Assembly: GCF_037963835.1 (NCBI RefSeq)
Contig: NZ_CP150145.1
Location: forward strand, 7,130,001-7,194,000
DNA length: 64,000 bases
Reading direction: 5' to 3'
Source: Paenibacillus sp. FSL H8-0332
GTDB lineage: Bacteria > Bacillota > Bacilli > Paenibacillales > Paenibacillaceae
The notes beneath the pieces are model-generated. The model searched no databases and was not told the DNA's origin. It saw only the letters and a program-made list of their open reading frames with translations. This document shows, piece after piece, positions 1 through 7,833 of this stretch; the first letter of the stretch is position 1, and each line of letters starts with the position of its first letter. The translations under genes and the position numbers were made by a program.

Positions 1-705
1 ACCGTCTACGCGGGCAACCGCCTGCTCGTCAGCCTCGTACGTATCGACGAACTGGCTCTGCCGCCCGCTTATTACCCAGTCGCTTAAGCCAAGCACAGCA
101 TCTGTCAGCTTTTGATACAGCCGATTGCGCTCCTGCTTCACCTGACGCTGACGCTTCTGGGTCAGCAGAAGAGAGATCAGCGGCAATACGACAACCAGTA
201 CCAGCATGTAGAGTCCCATAAGCAGAGCAAAGGCCACATCGAACGTCCCGAGCGCAATCATCGCCGCTGCATAGATCAAGAGCGCGATAATGCTCGGAAA
301 GACGGTACGCAGATACACGTTCTGCAAATATTCGATATCATCGGCAAGCATACCAAGAATATCTCCGGTACGGAAGCGCGAGGACAGGAACAAGGCCTGC
401 GGTTCCAGCATATGGTACAGCCGGACCCGCATCTTCGACAGAATGCGCAGAATCGTGTCGTGTCCCACGAGCCGCTCCACATAGTGGATAACAGCCCGGC
501 TGGTCCCGAAGGTTCGCACACCGACAATGGGCACATAGATCATCAGTATATTTTCCGGCGGAATCGAGGCCTTCGAGATCAAGAAGCCTGAAGTATACAT
601 CAGCGAGGACGCAGAGAAGATAGTCAGAGCGCCCAGCAAGATGATTAACACGAACCGCCAGAAGTAGGCAGAGTAATAGGGAGCAAACCATCCTTCACGT
701 TTCAA
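1..705 (-). CDS. cydC: CydC-type ABC exporter subunit of the CydDC pair (C-terminus beyond window)
   Basis: Only the N-terminal 235 codons are in the window; the gene continues past base 1. The translation shows the membrane domain of an ABC exporter: a first helix around FVLIILLGALTIF, then SKASIPPENILMIYVPIVGVRTFGTSR and a charged coupling region. I chose the TTG at 705-703. A GGAGGG ribosome binding site lies just upstream, and TTG shares the TTGA overlap with the cydD stop, so the two are translationally coupled. The CydDC family exports reduced thiols (glutathione/cysteine) or otherwise supports haem insertion into cytochrome bd. The position after cydA, cydB and cydD fits this. The nucleotide-binding domain is not visible. 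Confidence 0.88.
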   Translation of the reverse strand, partial: MKREGWFAPYYSAYFWRFVLIILLGALTIFSASSLMYTSGFLISKASIPPENILMIYVPIVGVRTFGTSRAVIHYVERLVGHDTILRILSKMRVRLYHMLEPQALFLSSRFRTGDILGMLADDIEYLQNVYLRTVFPSIIALLIYAAAMIALGTFDVAFALLMGLYMLVLVVVLPLISLLLTQKRQRQVKQERNRLYQKLTDAVLGLSDWVISGRQSQFVDTYEADEQAVARVDG

Positions 706-2471
706 TGGATTCCCTCCAATTGACTTTGAATAAGCTCATAATAAGCACCCTTCCGCGCAGTCAGCTCGTCGTGTGTGCCTATTTCAGCCACCCGTCCCTG
801 CTGCATAACGACAATCAGATCCATGTCGATCATCCAGTGTAGGCGGTGTGTAGCCAGGAATACCAGCTTGTCCTCGAAAAGCGGCAGCATCGTCTCCTTC
901 AGCTCATATTCCGTCTCAATGTCCAGATGGGCCGTCGGCTCATCCAGCAGCATGATCGGGCGGCTGCTCAGCAGGGCGCGGGCCAAAGCCACACGCTGCT
1001 CCTGCCCGCCGCTGAGCGAGCGGCCGCCGCCGCCGATCATTTCGTTCAGACCTTCCGGCAGCGAGGATACCAGCTTCGATAAACCTGCCGACTCCAGTGC
1101 GGCAGCTACCGCTTCCTGGGAAGCCTCAGGATAATAGAACCGGACATTATCAGCCAGGGTGCCGCTGAAGATATACGGGCGCTGTGGAATATAAGCCGTC
1201 TGCTTCCGCCACCCCTCATCGGTCAGCGCACTGACCAGACTTCCATTGATCGTAAGGGTTCCGGAGGTGGGATGCAGGAAACCGCCCAGAATATCTACGA
1301 GTGTAGACTTACCTGCGCCGCTCTCCCCGATAATTCCAATCTTGCGGTAACCGCTGAATTCAAGATTCACCGCTTCAAGTGAAGACACTCCGTCCGCTTC
1401 ATATTTCACGCCAACCCCATCAAGCTTCAGACGGCCGTTATTGTTCCACGTGAAAAAGTCGCCAGACCAAGCTCCGCTCTGACCCGCCATCTCCTTCTGC
1501 CCACCCGGCTCCAGCAGCTTCGCCTGGACCGTCTCACGGTCAATGATGCTCTTCATCGCTTCACCGGCTTCCTTGCCGTCCAGTGTGGCATGGAAATCTG
1601 CACCCACCAGCCGCACCGGCAGGAAATATTCCGGCGCGAGAATCAGGATCGTCAGTCCGGTAACCAGCGTCATCTGCTCATTGACCAGACGCAGACCGAG
1701 GCTTACCGCTACCGAAGCGACAGACAGCATGGTGAAGAAGTCCAGTGCGAATGAAGACAGGAAGGCGACTCGCAGCGTACGCATAGTTGCTGAACGGTAG
1801 CGGTCACTGACCTTGGCAATACTCTCACTGTGGCTGCGGCTGCGTCCAAGAAATTTCAGCGTCTCCAGACCGCGCAGCGAATCCACGAAGTGATTCGATA
1901 AGGTACGGTAAGACTTCAGCTGACGGTCCATCTGCTTGCGGGCCGTCATCCCGATCAGGATCATGAATACAATAATGATCGGCATCGTTAAGGTAAGAAT
2001 GACACCGCTGGACGTATCCAGGGTAAACACATAGACAAGCAGCAGAGCAGGCGTCACCGCCATACCGACCATTCGCGGAATAATTAGCTCCAGGTAAGTG
2101 CGGAACTTGGTTACTCCTTCAAGCACTAATGTGACCATATTTCCGGTGCCCCGGTCGCCAGCCAGCCTTGGTCCCAGCTGGAACAGCTTGTCCATCATCT
2201 GTCTCCGCATGCTGCTGCCGGTCGCTTCCGCGAAGCGGTACGCCGCCCGGCTCATCAGCAGAGCGCAGGCATGACGCACAAGAAACGCAAGAAGGAACAA
2301 GAGCGCTCTAGCCCCTTGTTCCTTCAGCGGTTCTCCCGCAAACAGCGCAGAGACAGCTTCTGCGAGCGACTTCGCCAGCAGAAGAATGGAGAAGCTTTGC
2401 ACCAGGGTTAGGAAGCCAACCAGCAGAAATACAGGCTTAACTCCTTTGTACCCAAGCAAATTTTTATCCAT
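702..2471 (-). CDS. cydD: CydD-type ABC exporter, ATP-binding and permease subunit
   Basis: 589 residues: an N-terminal six-helix ABC membrane domain (about residues 15-310) and a C-terminal ATPase domain. The ATPase has Walker A GESGAGKST, signature LSGGQ, Walker B PIMLLDEPTAH and H-loop ATHRL. It works with CydC in assembling cytochrome bd oxidase. The start overlaps the cydB stop by one base (TAATG), and the stop overlaps the cydC TTG start by four bases, so cydA-B-D-C read as one operon. A stretch inside the gene at 1442-1457 differs from a parS site by one base (see findings). Which protein is called CydC or CydD varies between species; the order here follows that of E. coli cydDC. Confidence 0.92.
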   Translation of the reverse strand: MDKNLLGYKGVKPVFLLVGFLTLVQSFSILLLAKSLAEAVSALFAGEPLKEQGARALLFLLAFLVRHACALLMSRAAYRFAEATGSSMRRQMMDKLFQLGPRLAGDRGTGNMVTLVLEGVTKFRTYLELIIPRMVGMAVTPALLLVYVFTLDTSSGVILTLTMPIIIVFMILIGMTARKQMDRQLKSYRTLSNHFVDSLRGLETLKFLGRSRSHSESIAKVSDRYRSATMRTLRVAFLSSFALDFFTMLSVASVAVSLGLRLVNEQMTLVTGLTILILAPEYFLPVRLVGADFHATLDGKEAGEAMKSIIDRETVQAKLLEPGGQKEMAGQSGAWSGDFFTWNNNGRLKLDGVGVKYEADGVSSLEAVNLEFSGYRKIGIIGESGAGKSTLVDILGGFLHPTSGTLTINGSLVSALTDEGWRKQTAYIPQRPYIFSGTLADNVRFYYPEASQEAVAAALESAGLSKLVSSLPEGLNEMIGGGGRSLSGGQEQRVALARALLSSRPIMLLDEPTAHLDIETEYELKETMLPLFEDKLVFLATHRLHWMIDMDLIVVMQQGRVAEIGTHDELTARKGAYYELIQSQLEGIH

Positions 2472-3484
2472 TAGTATTCAAGATGCTCCTTCTCGTGAAC
2501 CCGTTTGTGGAAGATGAAATAACTCCAGATCTGATAGCCCAGCACGAACGGCAGCAGGGTCAGCGCTACAATAGTCATCACCTTCAGTGAATATTGACCG
2601 GAGGCAGCATTCGTAATCGTCAGGTTGAACGCCTGATCCAGCGAGCTGATCATAACCCGCGGGAACAGTCCGATGAAGATCGAAGCAACAGACAGCGCCA
2701 TCACAGCCCCAGTCATCCCGAAGGCATAGCCGTCCTTCTTCTTGGTCATGAAATATCCGGCCAGCAGATACGCGGCTACACCCAGAATAACTACAATCCA
2801 CAGCAACGTTCCGTGTTTATCGAAGATATCCGTCATAGTATATGTCATCACAACGAAGGCTACCAGCAGCGCCGCCAGTGGAATCAGCAGCTTCTGGGCC
2901 AGCTTACGCGCCCGTTCCTGCAGATCACCAAGCGTGCGGATCGTAGTGAACATCAGCCCGTGTACCAGACACAGCAGGACAACCGTAATCCCAGCAACCA
3001 CCGTATAAGCATTGACGATATCGAAGAATCCGGCATACATCTGCATATCCTTGTCGATCGGCAAGCCTTTGATGAAGCTGGCGAATACTACGGCGAGCAG
3101 GAACGGCGGCAGGAAGCTGCCGAAGAAGATGCAGACATCCCACGTTTTTTGCCAAGCCTTGGAATCACGTTTGCCTCTGAACTCGAAGGCAACACCACGG
3201 GCGATTAACGCCAGCAGAGCAAATACAAACGGGATATAAAAGCCGCTGAACAGCGTAGCATACCAATGCGGGAAGGCCGCGAACATTGCGCCGGCACCCG
3301 TAATCAGCCATACCTCATTCGCATCCCAGAACGGCCCGATCGAATTGATCAGTATCCGGCGCTCTGTATCATTCTTGGCCAGAATCTGTGTCTCCATCCC
3401 TACGCCGAAGTCGAATCCTTCCAGGAAGAAGAACCCGACGAACAGCACCGCAATCAGCAGAAACCATAATTCATTAAGTGACAT
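2471..3484 (-). CDS. cydB: Cytochrome bd ubiquinol/menaquinol oxidase subunit II
   Basis: 337 residues, close to the family's usual 335-380, made almost entirely of membrane helices. The N-terminus MSLNELWFLLIAVLFVGFF is typical, followed by LEGFDFGVGM, a CydB signature. The loop TERRILINSIGPFWDANEVW is also conserved in the family. CydB pairs with CydA in the cytoplasmic membrane to oxidise quinol and reduce oxygen at low oxygen tension without proton pumping. AAGGAGG lies 6 bases before the ATG. The gene follows cydA closely and overlaps cydD by one base. Confidence 0.96.
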   Translation of the reverse strand: MSLNELWFLLIAVLFVGFFFLEGFDFGVGMETQILAKNDTERRILINSIGPFWDANEVWLITGAGAMFAAFPHWYATLFSGFYIPFVFALLALIARGVAFEFRGKRDSKAWQKTWDVCIFFGSFLPPFLLAVVFASFIKGLPIDKDMQMYAGFFDIVNAYTVVAGITVVLLCLVHGLMFTTIRTLGDLQERARKLAQKLLIPLAALLVAFVVMTYTMTDIFDKHGTLLWIVVILGVAAYLLAGYFMTKKKDGYAFGMTGAVMALSVASIFIGLFPRVMISSLDQAFNLTITNAASGQYSLKVMTIVALTLLPFVLGYQIWSYFIFHKRVHEKEHLEY

Positions 3485-3487
3485 TGG

Positions 3488-4876
3488 TTAGCCCTCCTTG
3501 TTATACGGATCGTGGGATTCACCATGTTCGTTATCCATAGCATAAGGACCTTTTTTGATCACTTTGACGAACAGGCCGACCAGCACTGCACCCAATATGG
3601 CATAGATTGCGTTAAAAGTAATCACCGAGAACAGCACCTGTCCGCTGGTAATATTAGGCGATACACTGTCTTCTGTAGTCATAAGTCCGAATACAGTCCA
3701 TGGCTGACGCCCGATCTCTGTCATAATCCAGCCGGCCGTGTTGGCAATCGGTGGAAGCAGCAGTCCCCAGAACATGAAGCGCATGAACCAGGTATTGGGT
3801 CTGTCCATCTTTTTACGCCACATAAGGTAGATGGCATATACCCCAAACAGCATCATCAACGTGCCGGCAGCAACCATGATCCGGAAGCTCCAGAAGGTTG
3901 TTTTGACCGGCGGAATATAATCTCCTGGTCCGTAGGCTACTTCATACTCCTTCTGCAGCTCCAGCATCCCCTTCACATCACCGGAGAATTTACTGTAGGA
4001 CAGGAAGCTCAGCAGATACGGAACCTGAACTTCGTTGCTGTTGGTCTGATTCTTCACATCGATATTGGCAAATACCGTCCAAGGTGCCGGGTCGCCGCTC
4101 TCGCCCCACAACGCTTCGGATGCGGCCATCTTCATCGGCTGTGTCTCTACAAGATATTGGGCCTGTGCATGTCCTGCGACCGCTACTCCGAAGGAAGAAA
4201 TAACCCCTACGATCGCTGCAATCTCGAACGATTTCCGGAAAAAGGCGACGTCCTGCTTCTTCAGCAATTTGTAAGCACTGATCCCTGTCACCAGGAAGGC
4301 GCCTGTAGCGTAGGCGGCAAGCACTGTATGCGGAAATTCCACCAGCAGCTGGCCGTTCGTAATCAGCGCGAAGATGTCATTCATCTCAGCCCGCCCGTTA
4401 TTCAATGTGAAGCCGACCGGATGCTGCATGAACGAGTTAGCCAGCAGAATCCAGAATGCCGACAGCATCGTCCCCAAGGCGACCAGCCAGATGGATAATA
4501 GATGAATCCGCTTGGATACCTTATCCCAGCCGAAGATCCAGATTCCGATGAACGTGGACTCCAGGAAGAAAGCCAGCAAAGCTTCAATCGCCAGCGGAGC
4601 CCCGAACACATCACCGACGAAGCGCGAGTAGTCCGACCAGTTCATTCCGAACTGGAACTCCTGCAAGATCCCTGTTACTACGCCTACTGCGAAGTTAATC
4701 AGGAACAGCTTCCCCCAGAATTGCGCCATTCTTTTGTACTCTTCATTGCCCTTTCTTACGTACATGGTCTCCATAATAGCAATTATGAGCGCAAGTCCGA
4801 TCGATACTGGCACAAAGAAATAATGAAAAATTGTCGTCGACGCAAATTGAATACGTGACAGCAGTACTGTATCCAT
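3488..4876 (-). CDS. cydA: Cytochrome bd ubiquinol/menaquinol oxidase subunit I
   Basis: 462 residues from the chosen ATG at 4876, which has an AAGGAAGGGGAG ribosome binding site; an upstream in-frame start at 4900 would fall in or before that site. CydA carries all three haems. The haem b595 ligand region is FASTTIFHYFF (His18), a second haem-ligand region is EFPHTVLAAYATGAF, and GWIMTEIGRQPW is the conserved C-terminal signature. The quinol-binding loop is of the short type usual in Firmicutes. First gene of cydABDC. Two Rex-type operators lie upstream (4938-5007), predicting repression when NADH is low and induction under oxygen limitation. Confidence 0.97.
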   Translation of the reverse strand: MDTVLLSRIQFASTTIFHYFFVPVSIGLALIIAIMETMYVRKGNEEYKRMAQFWGKLFLINFAVGVVTGILQEFQFGMNWSDYSRFVGDVFGAPLAIEALLAFFLESTFIGIWIFGWDKVSKRIHLLSIWLVALGTMLSAFWILLANSFMQHPVGFTLNNGRAEMNDIFALITNGQLLVEFPHTVLAAYATGAFLVTGISAYKLLKKQDVAFFRKSFEIAAIVGVISSFGVAVAGHAQAQYLVETQPMKMAASEALWGESGDPAPWTVFANIDVKNQTNSNEVQVPYLLSFLSYSKFSGDVKGMLELQKEYEVAYGPGDYIPPVKTTFWSFRIMVAAGTLMMLFGVYAIYLMWRKKMDRPNTWFMRFMFWGLLLPPIANTAGWIMTEIGRQPWTVFGLMTTEDSVSPNITSGQVLFSVITFNAIYAILGAVLVGLFVKVIKKGPYAMDNEHGESHDPYNKEG

Positions 4877-4937
4877 ATTTCTCCCCTTCCTTCTCCCCAT
4901 TCGTTATGTCTATTTTGTCAAATTTCCGACGCCTTAA

Positions 4938-4955
4938 GTGTGATAATTATCACAT
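4938..4955. promoter_or_regulatory. Rex-type operator 1 upstream of cydA
   Basis: TGTGA-6-TCACA palindrome at 4939-4954, matching the core of the Rex consensus TTGTGA-N6-TCACAA but lacking the outermost T and A. On the minus strand the same bases contain TGTGATAAT, which resembles an extended -10 element. A bound repressor here would block RNA polymerase at cydA. Confidence 0.72.
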
Positions 4956-4989
4956 CAAACACCCTGTTTAGGTATGAAATTTAAAATAT

Positions 4990-5007
4990 TTGTGACAAAT
5001 ATCACAA
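4990..5007. promoter_or_regulatory. Rex operator 2 upstream of cydA
   Basis: TTGTGACAAATATCACAA is an exact match to the Rex consensus TTGTGA-N6-TCACAA. It lies 35 bases further from cydA than operator 1. In other Firmicutes Rex is the NADH-sensing repressor of cyd genes, so the pair of sites predicts the same control here. No rex gene is in the window. Confidence 0.85.
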
Positions 5008-5024
5008 TATTGCACATAGAAAGC

Positions 5025-5053
5025 AAAAAAAATAAGACGGTTTCACCGTCTTA
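5025..5053 (-). terminator. Terminator after the ydjO-like gene
   Basis: Stem TAAGACGGT/ACCGTCTTA (5033-5041 with 5045-5053) with a three-base loop and a run of eight T on the minus strand. It separates the ydjO-like gene from the cyd promoter region. Confidence 0.88.
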
Positions 5054-5105
5054 CATTTTCCAGCATGTATAGTATATAGTTGTCTTGGCTCATAAAGGCA
5101 TTGGT

Positions 5106-5336
5106 CTAGGTAATCGAAGTACCCTTCTTAAGCGATTTGAGATCGCCATTTGAATTAAGCAATTGCGGCAGCATCTTCATGCTACGAACCATTGGGGAAT
5201 GACAGAGACGGCAGGAAGGCGCATGTTCAAATGCGAAATTATCCCTCATCCATCCATTACACTCATCGTTGGTACATGCCCATATTGCGGTATTTTCTTC
5301 TGGTACTTCCTCCAAAGGCTTCTTCCGGTAGTTCAT
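5106..5336 (-). CDS. ydjO: YdjO-like cold-inducible zinc-ribbon protein
   Basis: 76 residues from the ATG at 5336, which follows GGAGGAACGGCA; a longer frame starting at 5402 would run through the csp terminator and is not favoured. The protein has two CxxC-like pairs, WACTNDECNGWM and PSCRLCHSPM, arranged as a small zinc ribbon, and an EEVPEENTAIW segment. This matches my recollection of the B. subtilis YdjO family (about 70 residues, cold-inducible, function unknown). It lies directly downstream of a cold shock gene but beyond that gene's terminator, so expression needs read-through or its own promoter. Confidence 0.75.
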   Translation of the reverse strand: MNYRKKPLEEVPEENTAIWACTNDECNGWMRDNFAFEHAPSCRLCHSPMVRSMKMLPQLLNSNGDLKSLKKGTSIT

Positions 5337-5377
5337 TGCCGTTCCTCCTTCCTTTATGTTGCAAGCCCAGTAACGAT

Positions 5378-5415
5378 AAAAAAAGACCGTCCCAACTTTC
5401 ACAAGCGGGGACGGT
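5378..5415 (-). terminator. Terminator after the cold shock gene
   Basis: Stem ACCGTCCC/GGGACGGT (5386-5393 with 5408-5415) followed on the minus strand by seven T. It sits between csp and the ydjO-like gene. Confidence 0.88.
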
Positions 5416-5427
5416 ACCTTCTATTAA

Positions 5428-5628
5428 TTACAGTTTTACAACGTTTTCGGCTTGTGGTCCGCGGTTGCCTTGAACAACGTTGAATTCAACGCGTTGGCCT
5501 TCGTCCAAAGTTTTGAAGCCGTCGCCAGTGATTGCGCTGAAGTGAACGAATACGTCGCTTCCGCCTTCAACTTCGATGAAACCGAATCCTTTTTCTGCGT
5601 TGAACCATTTAACTGTACCTGTTTGCAT
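5428..5628 (-). CDS. cspD: Cold shock protein (CspB/CspD family)
   Basis: 66 residues, the standard CspA-family length. RNP-1 (KGFGFI) and RNP-2 (VFVHFSAI) RNA-binding motifs are intact, and the start is MQTGTVKWFNAEKGFGF. I chose the ATG at 5628 because GGAGGT lies seven bases upstream; the in-frame start at 5643 overlaps that site. These proteins are single-stranded RNA/DNA chaperones that keep mRNAs unfolded, especially at low temperature. The gene has its own terminator, and the AT-rich upstream region probably makes a long leader, as in other csp genes. The paralogue symbol is a guess. Confidence 0.93.
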   Translation of the reverse strand: MQTGTVKWFNAEKGFGFIEVEGGSDVFVHFSAITGDGFKTLDEGQRVEFNVVQGNRGPQAENVVKL

Positions 5629-6022
5629 GTGTGTTACCTCCACAAATTTAAATTAATATGTTCTTTTTATCTTCAGACAAAGAAAAAATTCACACATTGA
5701 GAAAGGTTGTATCTTTGATTGACAGCCCTTTTCAATGCGAGAATTAGGTATCAATTGTATGAATAAATTCATGTTACCACACCTGAATGACAAAGGCAAG
5801 CTGTTCTATCCTAATTTCTCCGTTTTTCCCCTTATAAGGACCTCTTCCCAATGTAAGGGCTACCAGTTGGATCAAATAGTAATATTTATTCCCATTGCTA
5901 CCATTTACCCCATTTTTTCAGCCTTGAAACGACCCCGCCCTCTTCAATTTTTCTTGAAAAGGACAGTCGAACCGTTTCCGTAATCCTGACTGCATCCTTA
6001 TTATATACGGCCATTTCCAATT
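5629..6022. other. Intergenic region, csp leader and promoter region
   Basis: About 390 bases between htrA and csp with no convincing gene. On the minus strand a weak promoter is possible (TTGAAA at 5735-5730, GATACA at 5713-5708, spacer 16), which would give csp a leader of about 75 bases. The open frame on the plus strand at 5735-5983 has no ribosome binding site and no recognisable protein. Confidence 0.4.
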
Positions 6023-7270
6023 TTATTCCTCAGGCTTCTCAAGAAGCTGGACCGTTGTCTGTTTCACTTCGCCATTGCGGTAAAAGGTAATCTTCAGCTT
6101 ATCCCCGATCTTGGTATGATCGTACAGATATTTGCGAAGCGACAGCGTGGAAGTAATCGGCTTGTCATTGAACTTCGTGATCACATCGTTAAGCATCAGG
6201 CCTGCATCCTTCGCCGGTCCCACAGCATCCAGGACCACAACCCCATCGGTTACTACAGACGGAAGATTAAGCTCCTTGCGCTGATCATCAGCCAGCGGCA
6301 CATACGGATTATTCAAATCAACTGAATATACCCCAAGATACGAACGGGCTATCCGGCCTTTGGAAGTCAGCTCATTGGCTGTATCCAACACATGGTTGGC
6401 GGGAATCGCAAAGCCCAGTCCCTCCACACCCGTATCGGAAATCTTCATCGTATTAATACCGATTACCTTACCGTTCAGATCCACCAGTGCGCCGCCGCTG
6501 TTGCCCTCATTAATGGCAGCGTCCGTCTGGATCACTTCCTGCTCCCAGTCGTACACGCCATCCTGGTTCAGTGACACCGGTATCGTCCGCTCTGTATAGC
6601 TGACAATGCCGGAAGTCAACGTATCTCCAAGGCCCAGCGGGTTGCCGATGGCAATCACAGTCTCGCCCAGGCGCAGCTTGGAGGAATCCCCGATCTCAGC
6701 GATCCGGTCGATTCCCTTGCCGTCAATGGACAGCACAGCAATATCGCTCACCTTGTCAGCGCCTACCAGCTCCGCCTTGTGTGTATCACCGTCTACCGTA
6801 ACCACTTCCAGCTTGCCGGAACCCTCAATGACATGATTATTCGTGATGATAAATGCCTTATTGTCATCCTTCTTATAGATAACTCCTGAGCCTAGAGCCG
6901 ATTCATCGAGAATATTAAGTTCCTTATTGTCTTCTTTATGATTAATGATGCTTACTACCGCAGGGCGGACATGGGCAGCAGCCTGAATAATCCGGTCGTA
7001 CGGATCTGAGCTGCTCGCAGCCACCTTATCAATAACTACCGGAGCCTGGGCTCTCTCCGTGGTGAACTGCCCCGTCACCAGACTGAACAGCAGCACAGCC
7101 ACTACAGCACTGCATACAGAGCTGATCAGCGAAATCTGCCAGGTTGCCAGAGACCGCTTCGATTTGCGGACAGCCCACTTGCCGTCTGCATATCCACCGG
7201 ATGCTTTAGATTTGCGGCTTTTGCGCCGTGACACCTTGGTTGAATAGAAATCATCATCGAATAATCCCAC
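6023..7270 (-). CDS. htrA: HtrA/DegP-type membrane-anchored serine protease
   Basis: 415 residues from a GTG at 7270 preceded by AGGGGAGAG; the longer frame from 7324 has no better site. Layout: basic cytoplasmic N-terminus (SRRKSRKSK), one membrane helix (ISLISSVCSAVVAVLLFSLV), a trypsin-like protease domain and a C-terminal PDZ domain. The catalytic triad is visible as His in TNNHVIEG, Asp in SDIAVL and Ser in NEGNSGGAL. It degrades or refolds misfolded proteins at the outer face of the membrane. It lies downstream of walJ, as htrA-type genes do in Bacillales, but after a gap, so it may be transcribed separately. Confidence 0.94.
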   Translation of the reverse strand: MGLFDDDFYSTKVSRRKSRKSKASGGYADGKWAVRKSKRSLATWQISLISSVCSAVVAVLLFSLVTGQFTTERAQAPVVIDKVAASSSDPYDRIIQAAAHVRPAVVSIINHKEDNKELNILDESALGSGVIYKKDDNKAFIITNNHVIEGSGKLEVVTVDGDTHKAELVGADKVSDIAVLSIDGKGIDRIAEIGDSSKLRLGETVIAIGNPLGLGDTLTSGIVSYTERTIPVSLNQDGVYDWEQEVIQTDAAINEGNSGGALVDLNGKVIGINTMKISDTGVEGLGFAIPANHVLDTANELTSKGRIARSYLGVYSVDLNNPYVPLADDQRKELNLPSVVTDGVVVLDAVGPAKDAGLMLNDVITKFNDKPITSTLSLRKYLYDHTKIGDKLKITFYRNGEVKQTTVQLLEKPEE

Positions 7271-7626
7271 GTTACACTCTCTCCCCTCTATTGCCACCGC
7301 ATTCAAGACCTGAACGCCAAGCAACCACGCCCGAGCTTAACCGCTATATCTCTTAGACTTTACGAAGTGCTAAAAGGTTTCACTTTGTTTATTCACCACA
7401 TTCCAGTGGGTTCTAAGCGCAAGGGATGTCTATTATTCTAATAAGCTACTAAAAAGTTTAACAGCTTGTATCCGGAATATTTTGCAACTTAAAAGACTAC
7501 AATAGGATTAGAACGTTCTATATGATTGTATCACAGGCAGCCGTGCTGCCCACATTTTTTCTGCGTTAAAAAATTGTAAATTATTCACATTTTCACTACA
7601 ATCCATTTCACAAGGAGGGTCGGACT
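7271..7626. other. Divergent intergenic region between htrA and a small gene
   Basis: About 355 AT-rich bases holding the divergent promoters. On the plus strand TTGTAA (7574-7579) and TACAAT (7597-7602) are 17 bases apart and point at the small gene at 7627. I see no clear promoter for htrA and no gene in the stretch. Confidence 0.45.
7574..7602 (+). promoter_or_regulatory. Predicted SigA-type promoter of the 68-residue gene
   Basis: -35 TTGTAA and -10 TACAAT separated by 17 bases, ending about 25 bases before the ATG at 7627, so the leader would be short and made mostly of the ribosome binding site. Confidence 0.55.
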
Positions 7627-7833
7627 ATGGAGTCTTTTTCAACAAGTAAGGATCTGGTGCAGTTCATTGGTAAGCTGGGGGACCTTAAGGATGAACACTA
7701 TCAGCTGGTTCTTGTCCAGCATGCAATGATTGAGCTGTTGATTGATAAAGGGCTATTCTCCCGCCAGGAGCTGGAGCACAAGATTACCGAGGTTGACCGC
7801 CTTATGACTGGCTCACCTTATCCCATGGCGTAG
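7627..7833 (+). CDS. Small protein of unknown function, 68 residues
   Basis: Not recognised. A strong ribosome binding site (AAGGAGGGT) and a plausible promoter support it. The protein is soluble, acidic and probably helical, with a run of hydrophobic heptads (QLVLVQHAMIELLIDKGLF) and no Cys or signal peptide. Its last 32 bases overlap the 3' end of walJ on the opposite strand, so the two transcripts are antisense at their ends. It is the only plus-strand gene in the first 30 kb, which makes chance less likely given its signals. Confidence 0.65.
   Translation: MESFSTSKDLVQFIGKLGDLKDEHYQLVLVQHAMIELLIDKGLFSRQELEHKITEVDRLMTGSPYPMA

Noticed and set aside
3512..4498. Long open frame antisense to cydA (328 codons)
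   Set aside because: It is the mirror of a clear cydA gene, is rich in His/Gln/Arg as expected for an antisense frame, and has no recognisable protein.
5735..5983. 82-codon plus-strand frame upstream of csp
   Set aside because: No ribosome binding site, odd composition, and it lies over the likely csp promoter and leader.
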